Source: Cytophagales bacterium WSM2-2 (GTDB lineage Bacteria; Bacteroidota; Bacteroidia; Cytophagales; Cyclobacteriaceae). From it: a stretch of 64,000 bases of DNA. The notes under the pieces were generated by a model that ran no database searches, was not told the DNA's origin, and saw only the letters and a program-made list of their open reading frames with translations. The position numbers and the translations under genes were made by a program. The DNA lies in the NCBI GenBank assembly GCA_015472025.1, contig BNHL01000001.1, forward strand, positions 2,592,001-2,656,000, in the 5' to 3' direction. Below, piece by piece: positions 1 through 9,451 of this stretch. Numbering within the stretch: position 1 is the stretch's first letter; every line of letters begins with the position of its first letter.

Positions 1-285
1 AAAAAATTGCGGTTTGCCTGAAAGGGCAGCATTTATTTTTTCCATGGCCATGTCTTCAGATGAACGGCCGTCCGGTTGAAACTGGGGTGAAAAACGATAC
101 GGAGTCTGCCCAACAATCTGTTCGCGAGTACACTGAAAAATCCGTAGCGTAGCAGGGTTGCAATCCACGAATGTCCGTTCATTCATGGTAAATATGGCGT
201 CATGTGCTGAATTAAATAAAGTACGGAAGCGGTATTCGCTTTTCCTTATTTCTTCGCTTTCTTCAATGATTTTGTTCAAATCCAT
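1..285 (-). CDS. PAS-domain sensor protein, N-terminal part (runs off the left edge)
   Basis: An open frame of 95 codons reads from ATG at 285 to the window edge without a stop. The product starts MDLNKIIEESEEIRKSEYRF and continues through a PAS-like core: a FRTLFNSAHDAIF segment, then FVDCNPATLRIFQC, then GQTPYRFSPQFQPDGR. This pattern is typical of PAS domains at the start of bacterial sensor kinases or GGDEF proteins, where the PAS fold binds a small ligand or cofactor. The output domain lies outside the window, so kinase versus cyclase cannot be decided. The 145 bases up to the next gene (286-430) show no feature. Confidence 0.75.
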   Translation of the reverse strand, partial: MDLNKIIEESEEIRKSEYRFRTLFNSAHDAIFTMNERTFVDCNPATLRIFQCTREQIVGQTPYRFSPQFQPDGRSSEDMAMEKINAALSGKPQFF

Positions 286-430
286 TCTCGTCGGGCTCAA
301 TCAGAATGCAAATATATATTAAGCAAAAATTATGAGACTTGTGCTATTGTCTCAAAAATGGTTATTTGAGCACATGGCAGTTACAAGGCCATAGCACACG
401 GATAATGGGTAGTTTTTTGCAAACCGGACT

Positions 431-907
431 TTACCGGGTACCCCATTCCCAAATACCGTATTGCGTCTTCTGATCGATTGGATGCTTGGATTGCTTCAAA
501 GAAAGGATAATCTGACCGCGATGATGGCTTTCGTGCGATATCAGGTATCCTAGGAAAGCTGCGGGATGAGGTTTGAAGCCTTTGATTTTCCCCTCTTTGA
601 ATCCGCTTTCCAGTAAGGTGGCTATTGCGTTCACGCTTTTATTAAGCTCCGTAGTCAATAATTTTTTTGTAATCTTCTCCTTTTCAATTTTAATCAAACC
701 CTTCAGTAGATCAGGGTTCGAAGCCTTGAGCCACATGAGTCTCACATTATGTATGTGTGCAAACTGCTCACCTACATTTCTTCCTTTAGATGCAGAAACG
801 TCAGAGAGATGCTCTTCCGGGATTGCATCAAGAAGATAAATATTGATGCGATTGTGGATTTCCCAGGTTTCGATGAGTTGTTTCGCTTCCATGATTTTGC
901 TGATCAA
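431..907 (-). CDS. DinB-like four-helix-bundle protein
   Basis: The 158-residue protein has the layout of the DinB/DUF664 superfamily: four long helices with putative metal-binding histidines in AHIHNVRLMW (about residue 51) and in SHESHHRGQI (about residue 128). Family members are cytosolic, bind a divalent metal and include thiol transferases and many proteins of unknown role; the substrate here cannot be read. An alternative ATG five codons in (892) gives the more usual start MEAKQLIETW. It is divergent from the Crp/Fnr regulator, with 49 bases between the two starts, so that regulator may control it (inference). Confidence 0.8.
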   Translation of the reverse strand: MISKIMEAKQLIETWEIHNRINIYLLDAIPEEHLSDVSASKGRNVGEQFAHIHNVRLMWLKASNPDLLKGLIKIEKEKITKKLLTTELNKSVNAIATLLESGFKEGKIKGFKPHPAAFLGYLISHESHHRGQIILSLKQSKHPIDQKTQYGIWEWGTR

Positions 908-956
908 GTCACTGAAAATAAAATGCTACTTTAATTAATCCAAATTACTTTTACGC

Positions 957-1553
957 ATGCAAAAGCACAGTGATCTCTTTTTCCAGGTTATTAGTTCAGT
1001 GGTTCCGGGAGGTGTGGACGAAGGTATCGCCGAGTTTGCCAGTTATTTTGAGGCAATTCAACTCAAAACGGATGACTTCTTTGTAAGGGAAGGAACTGTA
1101 TGTTCTCGTATTGGCTTCATTCAGAAGGGAATGATTCGACATTATTATATCGATGATGACGTTGAAACTACCCGATGGGTAAGCGTGGAAGGTGAATTTA
1201 TTACCGGGCTTGGCAGCTACATCCGCCAAAAGCCATGTAACCATAACCTTCAGGCAATTGCACCGACCGAACTCTGGGTTATTTCAAAATCTAATTTTGA
1301 TAAAGCTTATCAGAATAGTCCTGCAGTGCGGCAGTTATGGCTTCACACGATTGAAGAGCTGTGCCTTGGATTCGAGGATCGAATTTATACACAACTATCA
1401 AGTGATGCTGAAAAGCGATACCTCTACATGATGGAAAAATGGCCCCAGATAATCGAAAAGGTGCCTCAGAAATATATTGCCTCTATGATGGGAATTAAAC
1501 CGGAAAGCCTAAGTCGATTGCGGGCCAAGCTAACTCAGCAGCGCATTTCTTAA
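957..1553 (+). CDS. Crp/Fnr-family transcription regulator
   Basis: The 198-residue protein has an N-terminal cyclic-nucleotide-binding-like beta roll (about residues 25-125, with the FVREGTVCSRIGFIQKGMIR stretch) and a C-terminal helix-turn-helix (about 165-195, PQKYIASMMGIKPESLSRLR). Bacteroidota have many such stand-alone regulators; most lack the arginine and glutamate that bind cAMP, and the phosphate-binding cassette is not recognisable here, so the effector is unknown. No Fe-S cysteine cluster is visible. It lies 49 bases from the divergent DinB-like gene and 61 bases before an outer-membrane protein gene on the same strand. It is one of two DNA-binding candidates for the TCAG-N7-CTGA site described elsewhere (pure inference). 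Confidence 0.85.
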   Translation: MQKHSDLFFQVISSVVPGGVDEGIAEFASYFEAIQLKTDDFFVREGTVCSRIGFIQKGMIRHYYIDDDVETTRWVSVEGEFITGLGSYIRQKPCNHNLQAIAPTELWVISKSNFDKAYQNSPAVRQLWLHTIEELCLGFEDRIYTQLSSDAEKRYLYMMEKWPQIIEKVPQKYIASMMGIKPESLSRLRAKLTQQRIS

Positions 1554-1614
1554 CATAGGTCATTTTTGATCCTGCTTTTGTGTTGGAATTTTGAGTCTTT
1601 AAAAAACAAGACAA

Positions 1615-2253
1615 ATGAAGACAATGCAAAAATATTTATTGATTGCACTGATGGCAATCGCTGTTGACCAAGTTGTGGCACAGAAAAAAGAAGGAGCCGT
1701 GCTATTTGGACTCAACCAGCCCCTGCTTCTTGGCGGATTTAACATCGAACTAAACTATTTCACCAGGAAATTGGCTTTCGATTTTTCGCATGGCGTCTCA
1801 CTTAATTATAAGGGAGACCTCGTGGTAGGTGCAATGAAAGACCAACACCTCGTCGCCCACCTACCTTACTCAACGGGTGTTGGCATTGGCTACCGTTTTA
1901 CAGAATGGATCAATTTGCGTGTAGAGCCCAAATGGCACCGTTTCGAAATCTACTATGATGGTGATATTCAAAATGCTGCGAACCGGGTTGTTGGTTACAA
2001 TACATTTACCCTTGGATTGGGATTGTACGGTAAGTGGCATCCGTTCCGGAAAAAAGAAAATTTTCTTCGTGGAATCATGATCGCCCCAAGTGTCCGCTGG
2101 TGGCCTAACGTTGCAACAACCTTAACAAACGATCAATTCATCTACACCAATAAAATCACAGGTCAATCAGAAATCCATCAAGCGCAAAACATTGGAAGTT
2201 ACAATACACCGTGGTTTGTCAACGTGAGTGTTGGTTACCGGTTTAGCTGGTAA
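1615..2253 (+). CDS. Putative outer-membrane beta-barrel protein
   Basis: The 212-residue product starts with a signal peptide (MKTMQKYLLIALMAIAVDQV, cleavage after VAQ near residue 23). The rest is made of alternating short strands rich in aromatic and glycine residues and ends in VNVSVGYRFSW, an aromatic C-terminus typical of outer-membrane barrels. No specific family is recognised. It lies downstream of the Crp/Fnr gene on the same strand and is tail to tail with the DsrE-like gene, with three bases between the stop codons. Confidence 0.55.
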   Translation: MKTMQKYLLIALMAIAVDQVVAQKKEGAVLFGLNQPLLLGGFNIELNYFTRKLAFDFSHGVSLNYKGDLVVGAMKDQHLVAHLPYSTGVGIGYRFTEWINLRVEPKWHRFEIYYDGDIQNAANRVVGYNTFTLGLGLYGKWHPFRKKENFLRGIMIAPSVRWWPNVATTLTNDQFIYTNKITGQSEIHQAQNIGSYNTPWFVNVSVGYRFSW

Positions 2254-2256
2254 AAT

Positions 2257-3159
2257 CTAATCGTTCTTTATTTTGACCAGAGCATAGTTTTTTAACTGGT
2301 GCGAAGTGAGAGTTGTTTGTGCGGTGAGCGTAAGTTTTGCCTGCGGCACCAACTCTTCTTTTTTCACCCCAAACCAAGTCATGGCTTGCCCGCACACCAT
2401 GAATTTCACTCCGGCCCGGCTCAGTTCATCGATCAATGTCAGGTTGGGATTGTCAGTCTTGTATTTTTCCCGGTATGCTTCATTATTCAGGAGTGAATAG
2501 ATACCCATGCCATGCACCGCCAGTACCATATTGATTTGTTGTGGAGGTATACCTTCGGCTACGTGCAAATTGAGAATCCGGCCAACATCGGAAAGCCCCC
2601 AGTTTACCCGGAGTGAGTCGACTTTAAATTTTTTCTTGTCCACTTCCGCAAACGCGGTGAAGTCAGCGATAATGTTGTAGGTGAGTTTAGGGTCAGGTCT
2701 TTCATCGATGTTTTCCACACCGATCACGCCAGCGAAGAAGTCACTTTTGATTAAGGGAAAAAGCATTGCCATATTCTTAAGCGTATCGAAAGTCTGGCGG
2801 CAAACTTCCTTTATGACTTTCAATGCCTCGGGAGACTTGAGCCTGGCTCGTTTTTCAAATTCACTTAACGAGGCATTGTATTGCTCGCGACTGGACGCCA
2901 CCAGGTAAGTTTCGTAAACAATTTCTTTTTCGTTCTGGCTCCACAGATCACTGAAGTGTACCAGCTTTCCCTCGCTGACCAGACTTTCTTTGATCACCTT
3001 AAGTTGTTTACTGGAAGCTAAAAACTCAGGAAGTTTTTCGTTGGAGCATTTATAAGTTGTTTCAATCAGCACATTCTTATGCTGCGCGTGAGAGGTTATC
3101 GTAATGGTAAAGAGTAGTAAGAGATAAAAGCTCCTGAGGTCGCGATGGTTTGGTTTCAT
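2257..3159 (-). CDS. Secreted DsrE/DsrF-like protein
   Basis: I place the start at 3159 (MKPNHRDLRSFYLLLLFTI), because a signal peptide ending near SHAQ begins there; the frame is open further upstream but that part lacks export features. The mature protein of about 275 residues has an N-terminal region of unknown fold and a C-terminal segment resembling the DsrE/DsrF sulfur-relay family: NMVLAVHGMGIYSLL, then LSRAGVKFMVCGQAM with one cysteine in the place where DsrE-like proteins carry a reactive cysteine. Exported DsrE-like proteins are common in Bacteroidota and their role is unclear. Family membership is moderately sure; function is not. Confidence 0.62.
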   Translation of the reverse strand: MKPNHRDLRSFYLLLLFTITITSHAQHKNVLIETTYKCSNEKLPEFLASSKQLKVIKESLVSEGKLVHFSDLWSQNEKEIVYETYLVASSREQYNASLSEFEKRARLKSPEALKVIKEVCRQTFDTLKNMAMLFPLIKSDFFAGVIGVENIDERPDPKLTYNIIADFTAFAEVDKKKFKVDSLRVNWGLSDVGRILNLHVAEGIPPQQINMVLAVHGMGIYSLLNNEAYREKYKTDNPNLTLIDELSRAGVKFMVCGQAMTWFGVKKEELVPQAKLTLTAQTTLTSHQLKNYALVKIKND

Positions 3160-3380
3160 AGCGCTTTTTTTATGTATAGTTAGCCAATATTTGCCTTTTC
3201 TTCCTTGCCCGTCATCGGACCGAAATCGATCAATCCAAGTACCCATTGCCAACCTGGTGAAGCGATTGAGAAATGAGTGCTAATGTTTTTTTGAGTTGAG
3301 ATAAATTCGTTGCCATCACCGGATTGGACATTTTCAGAAAGGCTCCTTTTCATACCTTTGGAGAAACCATTTTCAAGTAA

Positions 3381-4208
3381 ATGAAACTCGGAGTTCACAT
3401 CACTTTCTTCTTTGTTGAAGGTCGGCTGAAGTACCTGTATGAAGTTCTCGATGCACTTCAAGAGCTTCCGGTGGATCTTAAAATTTTTATTTATTCCAAT
3501 AGAAACCTGGATGAGTATTTGGGGGGTCGCAAGAACATTGAAGTAAAGGTTTTTAACTACTGGAAGAGAGGTAAGGCCAAGCTTACGGCCTTTTTTGATA
3601 ATCCTGTTTTGAAATGGTTTGTGCATCCGTACCACTTAACCTGGGAGCACCGGAAAGTCGCTCGAGAAAACGCAGATATTTTTGATGTGCAGATGTACCT
3701 CGAAGATGATATGAAGTTTGACCTCGCTTGCTGGAATTACTGGCTGAAGTACCAGCCTGTATGCACGACTGCAGGCTACAATCTCGGATTTATTCGCGTG
3801 GAAAAAGATGACAAAAATATTTTTTTCTGCACAGACATTGTAGTGAGACCTACGGAGATAGTCGAACTAGAGGGTCATAAATTCTTGCTAAACAATTCCA
3901 GTCAGTACAGTACTTATTGCGCGTTTTGGATTTATGACAAGCAAACCATGCAAAAGTTTGTGGAATCTGACGAATGGAGATATAAATTCAGTGGATTCGG
4001 CATACGGGAAAAATCCGCCATCGGTTGGCACGGACTTAAAATGAATGCTTTTAAAGGAACACTTATACCAGTCGTTGAAATAAAAGAGAGCTACCAGGTT
4101 GTCCCTGATAGCTCTATTCATCATTTGCCTAATAATTATATTGGCGATCAAATTAACTGCCAGATTCGCTTCCCTTTTTCAATTGATCGCTCTGGCAGCA
4201 GAACCTGA
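3381..4208 (+). CDS. Unrecognised cytosolic protein, possibly glycosyltransferase-like
   Basis: The 275-residue protein has no signal peptide. It begins MKLGVHITFFFVEGRLKYLY, a strand-turn-helix start like that of a nucleotide-sugar-binding Rossmann domain, and has an acidic DVQMYLEDDMKFD stretch (about residue 107) that could be a metal/nucleotide-sugar DXD motif. The spacing LEVLDALQELPVDLKIFIYS after the first strand also fits a GT-A type enzyme. I do not recognise a named family. It is a single gene, 221 bases from the divergent DsrE-like start and 10 bases from the convergent lipoprotein gene. Confidence 0.45.
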   Translation: MKLGVHITFFFVEGRLKYLYEVLDALQELPVDLKIFIYSNRNLDEYLGGRKNIEVKVFNYWKRGKAKLTAFFDNPVLKWFVHPYHLTWEHRKVARENADIFDVQMYLEDDMKFDLACWNYWLKYQPVCTTAGYNLGFIRVEKDDKNIFFCTDIVVRPTEIVELEGHKFLLNNSSQYSTYCAFWIYDKQTMQKFVESDEWRYKFSGFGIREKSAIGWHGLKMNAFKGTLIPVVEIKESYQVVPDSSIHHLPNNYIGDQINCQIRFPFSIDRSGSRT

Positions 4209-4218
4209 TGCCATCTTC

Positions 4219-5772
4219 TTATTGCGGGAATTCCTGATAATAATATTTCGTAGCTGTCACTTGAGTCTTGCCTCTATAGTGGGTGATTTTCTCTGTGGGA
4301 TAACCCATGTTGTCGTATTTGTAACTGTACGATTCCGGAATTAACTGCGGGAAAGCGCAGCCCACATATTCAGGATTTTCAGTCAGCCTGTTATTAACTG
4401 AATAATCATTGAACAACAGATAACTGGTGTATCCCAGGTGCTTGAATGGATTTATATTCCTGTCGAAGGTGTAATCAGCGTGATTGCACAACTCGCTGCC
4501 TTGCGTAGTTTTATCGGAAACAATGTCTTTAAAGAGATAGTTAAATTCATAATCGAAACCTCTTCCGTTTGAATAACGATAAGCTGCCGTTGCATGGGTG
4601 TAAGTAGGATCGTAGGAGAGACTCATGATGCCAGTTACTGCAGCCGCATAGTTTGCTTCCGTTATCCTCAAAACATTCCCATCTACACCATACTCATACG
4701 TGTCTTCAATCGCTTTGTATTCAGGTTGTGAGTAGGCATAATATGTAGTCACCTTCGCGAGATTTCCGTTCGGTCCGAGGTAAGTGAAAACCTGGTAGCG
4801 AGACGGAATCCTGGAAGTTGAATCATTCGAATAATTTTCATAGAACGTGATCCTTTCTACTTTGCCGAAACTGTTGTATTCATATTCTGTTCTTGAATGG
4901 ATTGGCATCGTGTTATTTGGGCCTTCGGAATATTCAAATACAATAACGGGTTTCTTAACTATGCGTACTTTACCTCCAAGCACATAGGTCACGGGTAGCG
5001 GCCCGTCCGCACGGTCGTCTGACAATTGCTTTGCGGAGAGATTCTGACTGTCATTTACACCCCACTTCTGCGTTGAAATAGTGTAATGATGAAAACCGGA
5101 TACAATCTCAAGGATATTTTCATTTGGCCCTGAAAACGCAAATTCTTTGCTCCACTTTTCGTTGTTGTTGACGTCAAAACCTTTTGCCACGATATAGGTG
5201 TCAATATTTTCATAGAGAAACTCGCCCACCAAAAGTTTCACATTCACCTTCAGTTTTGTTACTGTGGCATCTACTACTTTAAAACCAAAATCAGCGTAAC
5301 CGAAATCCGAGGGCTTGTCTATGCTTGAAACGCGCAGAACTTCAGGAATTACTTGTGTTGTGGCTTCTTTTGAAATATTGAATGCAATAGGCAATGCATC
5401 AGTCACAAACTGGGATTTACCCGAATTTTTAATGGGCGAAGCGTAAATGATCTTATTGTCGCTGTTTAGAATTGTAAAAGAGGTCAATGTAAAATTCCCC
5501 GTCCCCATCTGAACGCCTTCGCTGAGGTAACCCTGGCCAAATGACAATAGTGATAGCTTATGGTTTTCGTAAACCAGTCTACCCTGATTGTCTTTAATAC
5601 TGACTACGGCTGCGGCTGCATTGCCGGAAGCCACCCGACCATTGATGATGTTATCCTGGCTTAGTGAAAACGTGACAAATCCTCTTGTAGGATCGGTATT
5701 TTCATTCTTACATGCATAGAAGAGAAACGACACAACACCCAACAAAACTGAATACCTGACTAAATTTTTCAT
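4219..5772 (-). CDS. Lipoprotein of unknown function
   Basis: The 517-residue product carries a lipoprotein signal (MKNLVRYSVLLGVVSFLFYAC) with the lipobox cysteine at residue 21, so it should sit in the outer or inner membrane. The first half looks like all-beta domains of about 100 residues each. The second half is rich in EYEYNSFGKVERITFYENY-type strands, reminiscent of YD/RHS-like repeats in Bacteroidota lipoproteins that follow a text-like pattern of turns. No enzyme motif is seen. Upstream, GAATTTG and CCTTTG stretches offer possible -7 boxes. It is monocistronic by spacing. Confidence 0.6.
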   Translation of the reverse strand: MKNLVRYSVLLGVVSFLFYACKNENTDPTRGFVTFSLSQDNIINGRVASGNAAAAVVSIKDNQGRLVYENHKLSLLSFGQGYLSEGVQMGTGNFTLTSFTILNSDNKIIYASPIKNSGKSQFVTDALPIAFNISKEATTQVIPEVLRVSSIDKPSDFGYADFGFKVVDATVTKLKVNVKLLVGEFLYENIDTYIVAKGFDVNNNEKWSKEFAFSGPNENILEIVSGFHHYTISTQKWGVNDSQNLSAKQLSDDRADGPLPVTYVLGGKVRIVKKPVIVFEYSEGPNNTMPIHSRTEYEYNSFGKVERITFYENYSNDSTSRIPSRYQVFTYLGPNGNLAKVTTYYAYSQPEYKAIEDTYEYGVDGNVLRITEANYAAAVTGIMSLSYDPTYTHATAAYRYSNGRGFDYEFNYLFKDIVSDKTTQGSELCNHADYTFDRNINPFKHLGYTSYLLFNDYSVNNRLTENPEYVGCAFPQLIPESYSYKYDNMGYPTEKITHYRGKTQVTATKYYYQEFPQ

Positions 5773-6019
5773 TTTGACTTTTAATTAAACAAATTCAACG
5801 ACTCTATCCGTATCAGGTTACAAAGGTATCTCTCTGGAATTGTTGCAGGGCTTGTTTTCAGGGCTATGAGCCGAAAATACCCAAGGATGAGTCACGATTA
5901 CCAACTGTTGGAGGTCATTGCTTTTCCCAGTATCGGACGACTAACGGGTGTGAGTTGAGTGCTTTTTTTTTAATGGTTATCTCATGCCCGTTTTTTAACT
6001 TGAATGCTCAATTTTCACT

Positions 6020-7915
6020 ATGAACAGGGCAACTCTTCTTTTGGTTATTTTACTTTTTTCAGCAATCGCGCACGCGCAGGAAGCGATTATTCCACAACCG
6101 GTATCACTACAAAAAGCACAGGGATATTTTTCCTTACGGAATAACTATTCAATAGGCTTGTCATTACAGGATGTAGCCAGTAAGCGGATTGCAGAATATC
6201 TCGCGAAGAAAATCCTGATGTCTTCTGGTCTCAAGGCAAACATTGGTTCTTCAGAGGCAGGAACAACAATACGCCTTCGATTGACAACTTCGAAATCTAT
6301 AAACATGGAGATCGGAAAGGAAGGTTATTTGCTCAATACTTATCCAGACTCTGTATCTATCGTTGCTAACGAACCGGCTGGACTTTTCTACGGGGTCCAG
6401 ACTTTTTTGCAATTGTTGCCCAAGGAGATTGAAAGTAAAACTCCTGTTCAGGCGTTATGGCAAGCACCGTGTGTCCAGATCAAAGACTATCCTCGTTTCG
6501 GTTGGCGTGGGATGATGTTTGATGTGGCAAGACATTTCTTTACGAAAGAACAGGTGAAACAATTCATCGATGAAATGGTCAGGTATAAATACAATCGTTT
6601 GCATTGGCACCTTACCGATGACGAAGGTTGGCGCATTGAAATCAAGAGCCTTCCAAAGCTTACACAAGTAGGAGCATGGCGTGCCGAACGTGTAGGACAC
6701 TGGGCGGAGTTCACACCTCCGGCACCTGATGAGCCCAGAACCTATGGCGGTTTTTACACACAAGATGACATTCGAGAAGTCGTACAATATGCTAAGGACA
6801 ATTTTGTTGAGGTCATTCCGGAGATAGATATGCCGGGTCACAGCCTAGCGTTCATTGCTTCTTATCCTGAAATAGCCGGCACACCAGGCAAATACGAAGT
6901 TAACTCAGGTGAAAAACTGATTGATTGGAGTTTGCCAGGCCATCCAGCCCTTGTCGACAACACTATTAGCCCTGCCAATGAAAAAGCTTACGAATATATC
7001 GATAAGGTAATGACAGAAGTAGCCCAGCTATTTCCTTACGACTATATCCACATGGGCGGAGACGAGTGTTCGAAAAATTTTTGGGAGAAGAGTGAGGCAA
7101 TTGCCCAACTGATGAAGAAGGAAAAATTGAAAGACATGAACGGAGTACAGAGTTATTTTGTCAAACGCATGGAAAAGATCATTCAGTCGAAGGGCAAAAA
7201 AATGATCGGGTGGGATGAGATACTGGAAGGTGGCTTGACGGGCAATGCAACGGTCATGAGCTGGCGCGGGATGAAGGGCGGTATTGAGGCAGCGCATCTG
7301 GGACATCCGGTGATTATGTCTCCCAGCACCAATGTGTATCTTGATCTGAGACAAGGCGATGCGATTACAGAGCCACCTGTTTATGCTACGGTGCGTCTTA
7401 CGCAGTCATATGAGTTCGAGCCGGTACCTAATGGTGTTGATGCGAAGCTTGTCTTAGGTGGCCAGGCAAACTTGTGGACGGAGCGAATCATCAGTTGGAG
7501 AAGTTTGCAGTACATGGTTTATCCACGGTCTTGGGCGATCGCAGAAACCTTGTGGTCTCCAAAAGAGAATAAGAATTGGGATTCGTTCATTACAAAAACA
7601 GAAAAGCATTTCGAGCGGTTTGATGTTGCAGAAATGAAATATGCCACCACTTTGTATGATTGCGTTTTCAATCCGAAAAAAGATGACAAAGGAAAATTGC
7701 AAATTGAATTGTCCACAGAAGTTAAAGGGCTTGATATTTATTTCACATTTGACGAAACCAATCCCGATAAATTTTATCCGAAGTATGTTTCTCCACTTTC
7801 AGTTCCTAAAGATGCAGTGACGCTGAAAGTGATCACGTATCGCAACGGAAAGCAAATCGGAAAGCAGATCAATATGCCGATTGATGAACTTAAAAAGAGG
7901 GCGGGGATTAAATAG
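6020..7915 (+). CDS. Beta-N-acetylhexosaminidase, GH20
   Basis: This 631-residue exported enzyme should remove terminal N-acetylhexosamine from chitin oligomers or glycans in the periplasm or outside. The signal peptide MNRATLLLVILLFSAIAHAQ is followed by a GH20b domain (about 22-150, starting IIPQPVSL), the (beta/alpha)8 catalytic domain (about 155-505) and a C-terminal chitobiase-type domain (about 545-620). The catalytic Asp-Glu pair of substrate-assisted GH20 enzymes is visible in YIHMGGDECSKNFW (near residue 347). Other conserved pieces are NRLHWHLTDDEGWRIEIK and VIPEIDMPGHS. It is monocistronic, with only 10 bases to the convergent nitronate monooxygenase-like gene. Length is normal for the family. 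Confidence 0.93.
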   Translation: MNRATLLLVILLFSAIAHAQEAIIPQPVSLQKAQGYFSLRNNYSIGLSLQDVASKRIAEYLAKKILMSSGLKANIGSSEAGTTIRLRLTTSKSINMEIGKEGYLLNTYPDSVSIVANEPAGLFYGVQTFLQLLPKEIESKTPVQALWQAPCVQIKDYPRFGWRGMMFDVARHFFTKEQVKQFIDEMVRYKYNRLHWHLTDDEGWRIEIKSLPKLTQVGAWRAERVGHWAEFTPPAPDEPRTYGGFYTQDDIREVVQYAKDNFVEVIPEIDMPGHSLAFIASYPEIAGTPGKYEVNSGEKLIDWSLPGHPALVDNTISPANEKAYEYIDKVMTEVAQLFPYDYIHMGGDECSKNFWEKSEAIAQLMKKEKLKDMNGVQSYFVKRMEKIIQSKGKKMIGWDEILEGGLTGNATVMSWRGMKGGIEAAHLGHPVIMSPSTNVYLDLRQGDAITEPPVYATVRLTQSYEFEPVPNGVDAKLVLGGQANLWTERIISWRSLQYMVYPRSWAIAETLWSPKENKNWDSFITKTEKHFERFDVAEMKYATTLYDCVFNPKKDDKGKLQIELSTEVKGLDIYFTFDETNPDKFYPKYVSPLSVPKDAVTLKVITYRNGKQIGKQINMPIDELKKRAGIK

Positions 7916-7925
7916 ACTGAAAAGG

Positions 7926-8897
7926 TCAGGTAAGAGCTCTGTACTCTTGGGTAAGTCCGTTCACAATTTCACTCATCGCACGGATGCTATGCACATGCTC
8001 GATAGCCGGTCCCGCACACCAAACTGTTTTGTAGGTCGCACCGAAAGCGGCTTTTTCTACAGCTTTCATTCCGCGCCATGCGATTATCATTTTGACGTAT
8101 TTCTTTAACGTTTTGTTATTGTTTAGAATCCACTCCAAAAAATTAGCTTTCGTCCCAAGTTGCTGCACATATGGCGTATTGATCACAGTAAGTGCCGACC
8201 CCGATAATTTGGTACTGCGCACAATATCTTTTTCACCATAGTCGACCATCGCCTGCTTATATTCTGCAGATATATCCGCCTCGTTGCAGGCAATAAAAAT
8301 AGTGCCTACTGAAACGCCTGCAGCTCCCCAGCTCATGGCTTGCTTTATATCTTTTCCATGTGCTACACCTCCTGCTGAGATCACCGGTATGGAGCAATTT
8401 GCTCTTAGTTCTTCAATCAGTTGTTGCGGAGGAATATTTCCGGCATGGCCTCCTGCCCGGTTGTTCACGGCAATCACACCATCAGCACCAAGACTCTCGA
8501 CAATCTTGGCATATTTTAAATCGACTACATCACAAAAAACTTTTATGCCCAGCGGCTTACACTTCTCAATAGTTTCGCGCGGGCTGCCTAATGAGGTGAT
8601 GATAAAGCTTACGCCCACCTCTGTCAGCGTTTTTAGTTGAGGTTTATATTTTGGATTCGATTTGTTTACAATCAGGTTAACTCCAAACGGTTTGCTGCTT
8701 GCTGATTTGATGTCTGCTATGGCGGCACGAAGTTCGGCATCCGTTCTATAATTTAATGCCGGGAATGCGGCAGTTACCCCATTGGCCAGCGCAGCTTTGA
8801 TCATTTTAGTATTCGATATCAAAAACATCGGAGCCACCAATATCGGATAATCGATGCCCAGCATTTTGTCAAGGGTGATGGTGGCGGGTGTGCTCAT
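7926..8897 (-). CDS. Nitronate monooxygenase-like FMN enzyme (2-nitropropane dioxygenase family)
   Basis: The 323-residue cytosolic protein has the FMN-dependent TIM-barrel signature of the family: N-terminal MLGIDYPILVAPMFLISNTK, the NNRAGGHAGN motif (about residue 145) with the catalytic-site histidine, and the phosphate-binding VISAGGVAHG and GAAGVSVGTIFIA loops. Such enzymes oxidise alkyl nitronates, but related members act as trans-enoyl reductases, so the substrate is open. It lies 52 bases after the GNAT gene on the same strand and may be the third gene of the hmgA-GNAT unit. Confidence 0.88.
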   Translation of the reverse strand: MSTPATITLDKMLGIDYPILVAPMFLISNTKMIKAALANGVTAAFPALNYRTDAELRAAIADIKSASSKPFGVNLIVNKSNPKYKPQLKTLTEVGVSFIITSLGSPRETIEKCKPLGIKVFCDVVDLKYAKIVESLGADGVIAVNNRAGGHAGNIPPQQLIEELRANCSIPVISAGGVAHGKDIKQAMSWGAAGVSVGTIFIACNEADISAEYKQAMVDYGEKDIVRSTKLSGSALTVINTPYVQQLGTKANFLEWILNNNKTLKKYVKMIIAWRGMKAVEKAAFGATYKTVWCAGPAIEHVHSIRAMSEIVNGLTQEYRALT

Positions 8898-8949
8898 GGT
8901 TTTTTCTTAGTTGTCTTCCAATGTACTAATTGTTGATGCCAATCAAGTC

Positions 8950-9450
8950 TTATATCAGTTTCTGCAAATCCCTCCAACCATAACTTCCATGAAACTCCCC
9001 TTTATCGCTAAACAATTTTTCACCACCCATGGCTTCGTAAAATCCGTTTGTCGGATTTTTGGCATCTCCAAACAAAAGCATTGACGAAATACCACGGTTA
9101 ATAAATTCCCTGGCAACGCGACCGATCAGTTGCCTTCCTAGACCTTTGTGATGATACTTCCTGAGAAGATAGATTTTGTTCAGTTCACCGGAAAAATCGG
9201 GACTGTGAGTATGATGCTGACCTTTGGCGAATCCTACTAATTTTTTGTTTTCACCTTCAATAACAAAACAAAACCAGCTTTCATCTTTGTTTTGAAACAG
9301 CTGCTTCCATTGAGATTCACGTAACTCGATCGTTGGAGATCCTGGATTCTTGCCGTGAGTTTCGTGAAATGTTTCTACATGCAAGGCTGCCAGGGCGTGC
9401 ACATCTGCGGCTGATGCTTCCCTGATTTTAAAAGACGATGCGCTGATCAC
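8950..9450 (-). CDS. GNAT-family N-acetyltransferase
   Basis: The 166-residue protein has the GNAT fold: N-terminal FKIREASAADVHALAALHVE, the acetyl-CoA pyrophosphate loop in KYHHKGLGRQLIGRVAREF (Q/RxxGxG/A type, near residue 108) and the C-terminal NGFYEAMGGEKLF motif. Substrate unknown. Its start lies one base after the stop of the homogentisate dioxygenase gene, so the two are almost certainly co-transcribed and may be translationally coupled. Confidence 0.85.
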   Translation of the reverse strand: MISASSFKIREASAADVHALAALHVETFHETHGKNPGSPTIELRESQWKQLFQNKDESWFCFVIEGENKKLVGFAKGQHHTHSPDFSGELNKIYLLRKYHHKGLGRQLIGRVAREFINRGISSMLLFGDAKNPTNGFYEAMGGEKLFSDKGEFHGSYGWRDLQKLI

Positions 9451-9451
9451 T

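Noticed and set aside
3180-3635. 151-codon frame on the - strand overlapping the gene at 3381
   Set aside because: It overlaps the start of a better-supported + strand gene and the DsrE-like upstream region, and has no domain or signal features.
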